Shown one piece after another: positions 12,549 to 13,364 of a DNA stretch of 13,364 nt. The position numbers and the translations under genes are program-made. This DNA comes from Lachnospiraceae bacterium (GTDB lineage Bacteria; Bacillota_A; Clostridia; Lachnospirales; Lachnospiraceae): the NCBI GenBank assembly GCA_017464045.1, contig JAFUEG010000211.1:1-13364 (forward strand), in the 5' to 3' direction. The notes under the pieces were generated by a model. It saw only the letters and a program-made list of their open reading frames with translations. It did no database searches and had not been told where the DNA came from. Position 1 is the stretch's first letter. Each line of letters opens with the position of its first letter.

Positions 12549-13364
12549 ATGAAAGAATTAACAATTTTATCAGAAAATTATCTAAACTATTGCGAATATC
12601 AAAAGAGATTAGACCCCAAAACACTCAAAGCATATCAGATAGATTTAAAGCAATTTATAAACGAATTTCCAAATACATTTATAGATGATATAACAACCAA
12701 AACGCTTGAAAATTATATTGCCGCGCTGCACCAAAACTATAAGCCCAAAACCGTAAAAAGAAAAATCGCTTCCCTAAAAGCATTTTTCAATTATCTTGAA
12801 TACCGTGAAACAATAGAAAAAAATCCATTTTCCAAGATTCATATACGGTTTCGTGAACCGGTAATACTTCCAAAAACTATACCTCTAAATACAGTCGAAG
12901 CATTATTATCCTCTATATACAAGCAACATAGTCAGGCAATTACCACATATCAAAAAAGAACCACTCTTCGTGACATAGCTGTTGTTGAAGTACTTTTTTC
13001 TACAGGTATAAGAATTTCGGAATTATGTAATCTCAAGCCCTCTGATGTTAATCTATCAGATGGCATTCTTCTTATATACGGTAAAGGTTCAAAGGAACGA
13101 AGAATTCAAATCTGCAATCTTCAGGTTCTGGATATTTTAAAGCAATATAATGCCGAGTTCCATACCGAAATAAAAAATAGTAATCATTTCTTTGCAAATC
13201 AGTCAGGTCATCCCCTTTCCGACCAAGCAGTACGACGTATGATAAACAAATACACCTCAATAGCATGTATAGATCAACACATCACTCCTCATATGTTCAG
13301 GCATACGTTTGCAACAAGTCTTCTGGAAGCAGATGTCGATATCCGGTACATACAGGAAATGCTC
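12549..13364 (+). CDS. Tyrosine recombinase/integrase, XerC/XerD-like (partial, cut by right window edge)
   Basis: The visible 272 residues contain an N-terminal core-binding (SAM-like) domain, about 1-90 (LDPKTLKAYQIDLKQF, KTVKRKIASLKAFFNYL), and most of the catalytic domain. Catalytic residues are Arg155 (STGIRISEL), Lys179 in the beta-hairpin (YGKGSKERR), and His248/Arg251 (HMFRHTFAT). The second His/Trp and the nucleophilic Tyr would lie just beyond the window, so no damage is implied. The ATG at 12549-12551 has GGAG at 7-nt spacing. The protein cuts and rejoins DNA at specific sites; a full length near 300 aa would fit XerC/D or small phase-variation recombinases. It is divergent from the polysaccharide locus, and in gut bacteria recombinases at this position can invert promoters of such loci. 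No clear inversion site is seen here, so a local role is speculative. Confidence 0.93.
   Translation, partial: MKELTILSENYLNYCEYQKRLDPKTLKAYQIDLKQFINEFPNTFIDDITTKTLENYIAALHQNYKPKTVKRKIASLKAFFNYLEYRETIEKNPFSKIHIRFREPVILPKTIPLNTVEALLSSIYKQHSQAITTYQKRTTLRDIAVVEVLFSTGIRISELCNLKPSDVNLSDGILLIYGKGSKERRIQICNLQVLDILKQYNAEFHTEIKNSNHFFANQSGHPLSDQAVRRMINKYTSIACIDQHITPHMFRHTFATSLLEADVDIRYIQEML

Noticed and set aside
13072..13266. 64-aa minus-strand frame inside the recombinase
   Set aside because: Antisense to the catalytic domain (Lys179 to before His248), where plus-strand conservation explains the open frame.
12549..13364. The recombinase as part of an integrative element or a broken gene
   Set aside because: The catalytic Tyr is missing only because the window ends; no attachment-site repeats, tRNA gene or other mobile genes are visible.

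Overview
The window is AT-rich. Its genes have strong GGAG-type ribosome binding sites, tight operon overlaps and a low-GC Firmicute look. The combination of a Wzz-like chain-length protein, a YfhO-type membrane protein, a WecE/WecD amino-sugar pair and many Und-P-type functions suggests a surface-polysaccharide locus of a Clostridia-class bacterium, most likely Lachnospiraceae (Butyrivibrio/Roseburia/Eubacterium-like). That assignment is inference from style and gene content, not from a marker gene.

Layout. Almost everything is on the minus strand and therefore reads from high to low coordinates. At the right edge a tyrosine recombinase (12549 to the edge, plus strand, cut by the window) is divergent from a polysaccharide co-polymerase (PCP) with a degenerate kinase-like C-terminus (10918-12303). 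An AT-rich intergenic region with inverted repeats lies between them. Downstream of the PCP, 10556-10917 has no protein gene. It holds what looks like a roughly 215-nt structured RNA on the minus strand with its own promoter-like sequence, several hairpins, two sister hairpins with nearly identical loops, and an intrinsic terminator. Next comes a small zinc-ribbon protein (10220-10555), followed by a perfect 16-bp hairpin that overlaps the -35 of a very good sigma-A promoter. That promoter drives a 593-aa GT-C-like membrane protein (8297-10078) and a YfhO-family protein (5801-8248). A second promoter (about 5718-5747) starts a tight run: wecE (4558-5685), two SMR/EamA-type half-transporters (4214-4561, 3880-4224), a GT2 polyprenyl-phosphate-type glycosyltransferase (2869-3822) and a WecD-like acetyltransferase (2117-2842). 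After a 104-bp gap with a 9-bp hairpin come a short-chain dehydrogenase (1269-2012) and a split transketolase (367-1197, and 1-364 cut by the left edge).

How the genes may work together. WecE and WecD are the last two enzymes of dTDP-Fuc4NAc synthesis. The GT2 enzyme, the paired small flippase-like proteins and the YfhO GT-C protein match the three parts of known Und-P-sugar side-chain glycosylation systems (donor maker, flippase, extracytoplasmic transferase). The whole set parallels the Gram-negative arn operon (ArnB, ArnC, ArnE/F, ArnT) but with Fuc4NAc-type enzymes. The split transketolase and dehydrogenase may make a pentulose- or pentitol-type precursor. The PCP would control export or length of the polymer.

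Several start codons were moved inward from the longest open frame to the ATG that has the clear ribosome binding site (transketolase N-half, GT2, wecE, 593-aa protein).
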